Shown: in pieces, positions 63,957 through 64,000 of the stretch | Layout: each line of letters opens with the position of its first letter | Position numbering within the stretch: the first letter of the stretch is position 1 | NCBI RefSeq assembly: GCF_010183535.1 | Contig: NC_071332.1 | Span: 14,508,001-14,572,000, forward strand | DNA: 64,000 bases | Direction: 5' to 3' | From: Caenorhabditis remanei | Taxonomy: Eukaryota; Nematoda; Chromadorea; Rhabditida; Rhabditidae | Translations under genes and position numbers: made by a program | The notes under the pieces: model-generated | Told to the model about the DNA's origin: nothing | The model's database searches: none | What the model saw: only the letters and a program-made list of their open reading frames with translations

Positions 63957-64000
63957 TAGTGGTATGATTCTCGCTTTGGGTGCGAGAGGTCCCGGGTTCA
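63957..64000 (+). pseudogene. 5'-truncated tRNA-Pro, cut by window end
   Basis: Starts at TAGTGGTATGATTC inside the D arm. The first 12-13 bases of the tRNA (GGCCGAATGGTC) are replaced by unrelated sequence (ATTTCTCCACTA). The anticodon arm is normal (TGG). The missing acceptor strand makes it a pseudogene. It is the mirror partner of the gene at 63762, like the other two pairs. Confidence 0.75.

Overview
The window is nematode nuclear DNA from a Caenorhabditis species. Genes are compact, introns are often 45-50 bp with TTTCAG acceptors, and several start codons sit 1-2 bases after a TTTCAG-type acceptor, as in SL trans-splicing. The families are nematode ones: ground-like (grl), SCL/CAP, DUF1248, and Srt, Srh and Srw chemoreceptors. 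A block holding glycogen phosphorylase (pygl-1), ribosomal protein L11 and a ubiquitin hydrolase matches, from memory, the C. elegans T22F3 neighbourhood on chromosome V. I cannot name the species. All exon models were read by eye from splice signals, frame continuity and comparison between paralogs inside the window.

Region 1 (1 to about 27 kb) is a fast-evolving cluster of secreted-protein and receptor genes. It has five intact grl genes plus fragments, two SCL/CAP genes, two tandem DUF1248 acetyltransferase-like genes, four glycine-rich secreted proteins in two head-to-head pairs (one broken by an 11-bp deletion), an Srt receptor, and three secreted proteins with GATA-type promoters that look like degenerate CAP proteins. 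Inverted duplication recurs throughout. A palindromic TA-flanked element at 13.6-15.6 kb carries a nested hAT-like insertion with an 8-bp target duplication. A long-variable-arm tRNA with anticodon CCT lies at 19.4 kb.

Region 2 (27 to 42.4 kb) is conserved housekeeping sequence: pygl-1, rpl-11.1, a USP-type hydrolase, an Srh receptor, an unrecognised 293-aa protein and a divergent cyclophilin. Introns of pygl-1 and of the USP gene each hold an inverted pair of tRNA-Pro genes. A third such pair closes the window.

Region 3 (42,451-62,150) is the most unusual part: a 19.7-kb element with nearly identical 5-kb terminal inverted repeats, a 6-bp target duplication (GTGATC) and 5'-AG ends, which is the architecture of a Maverick/Polinton virus-like transposon. 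Each arm carries an Smr-domain protein, a CxxC protein and a protein resembling the N-terminal part of Maverick protein-primed DNA polymerase. The 9.7-kb core holds three Srw chemoreceptor genes (one intact, two broken), a fragment of protein-primed polymerase fused to a broken receptor, a mariner-type insertion and a nuclear-receptor DNA-binding-domain fragment. It looks like a decayed Maverick that has taken up host receptor genes. An Srt receptor and the third tRNA-Pro pair follow it.
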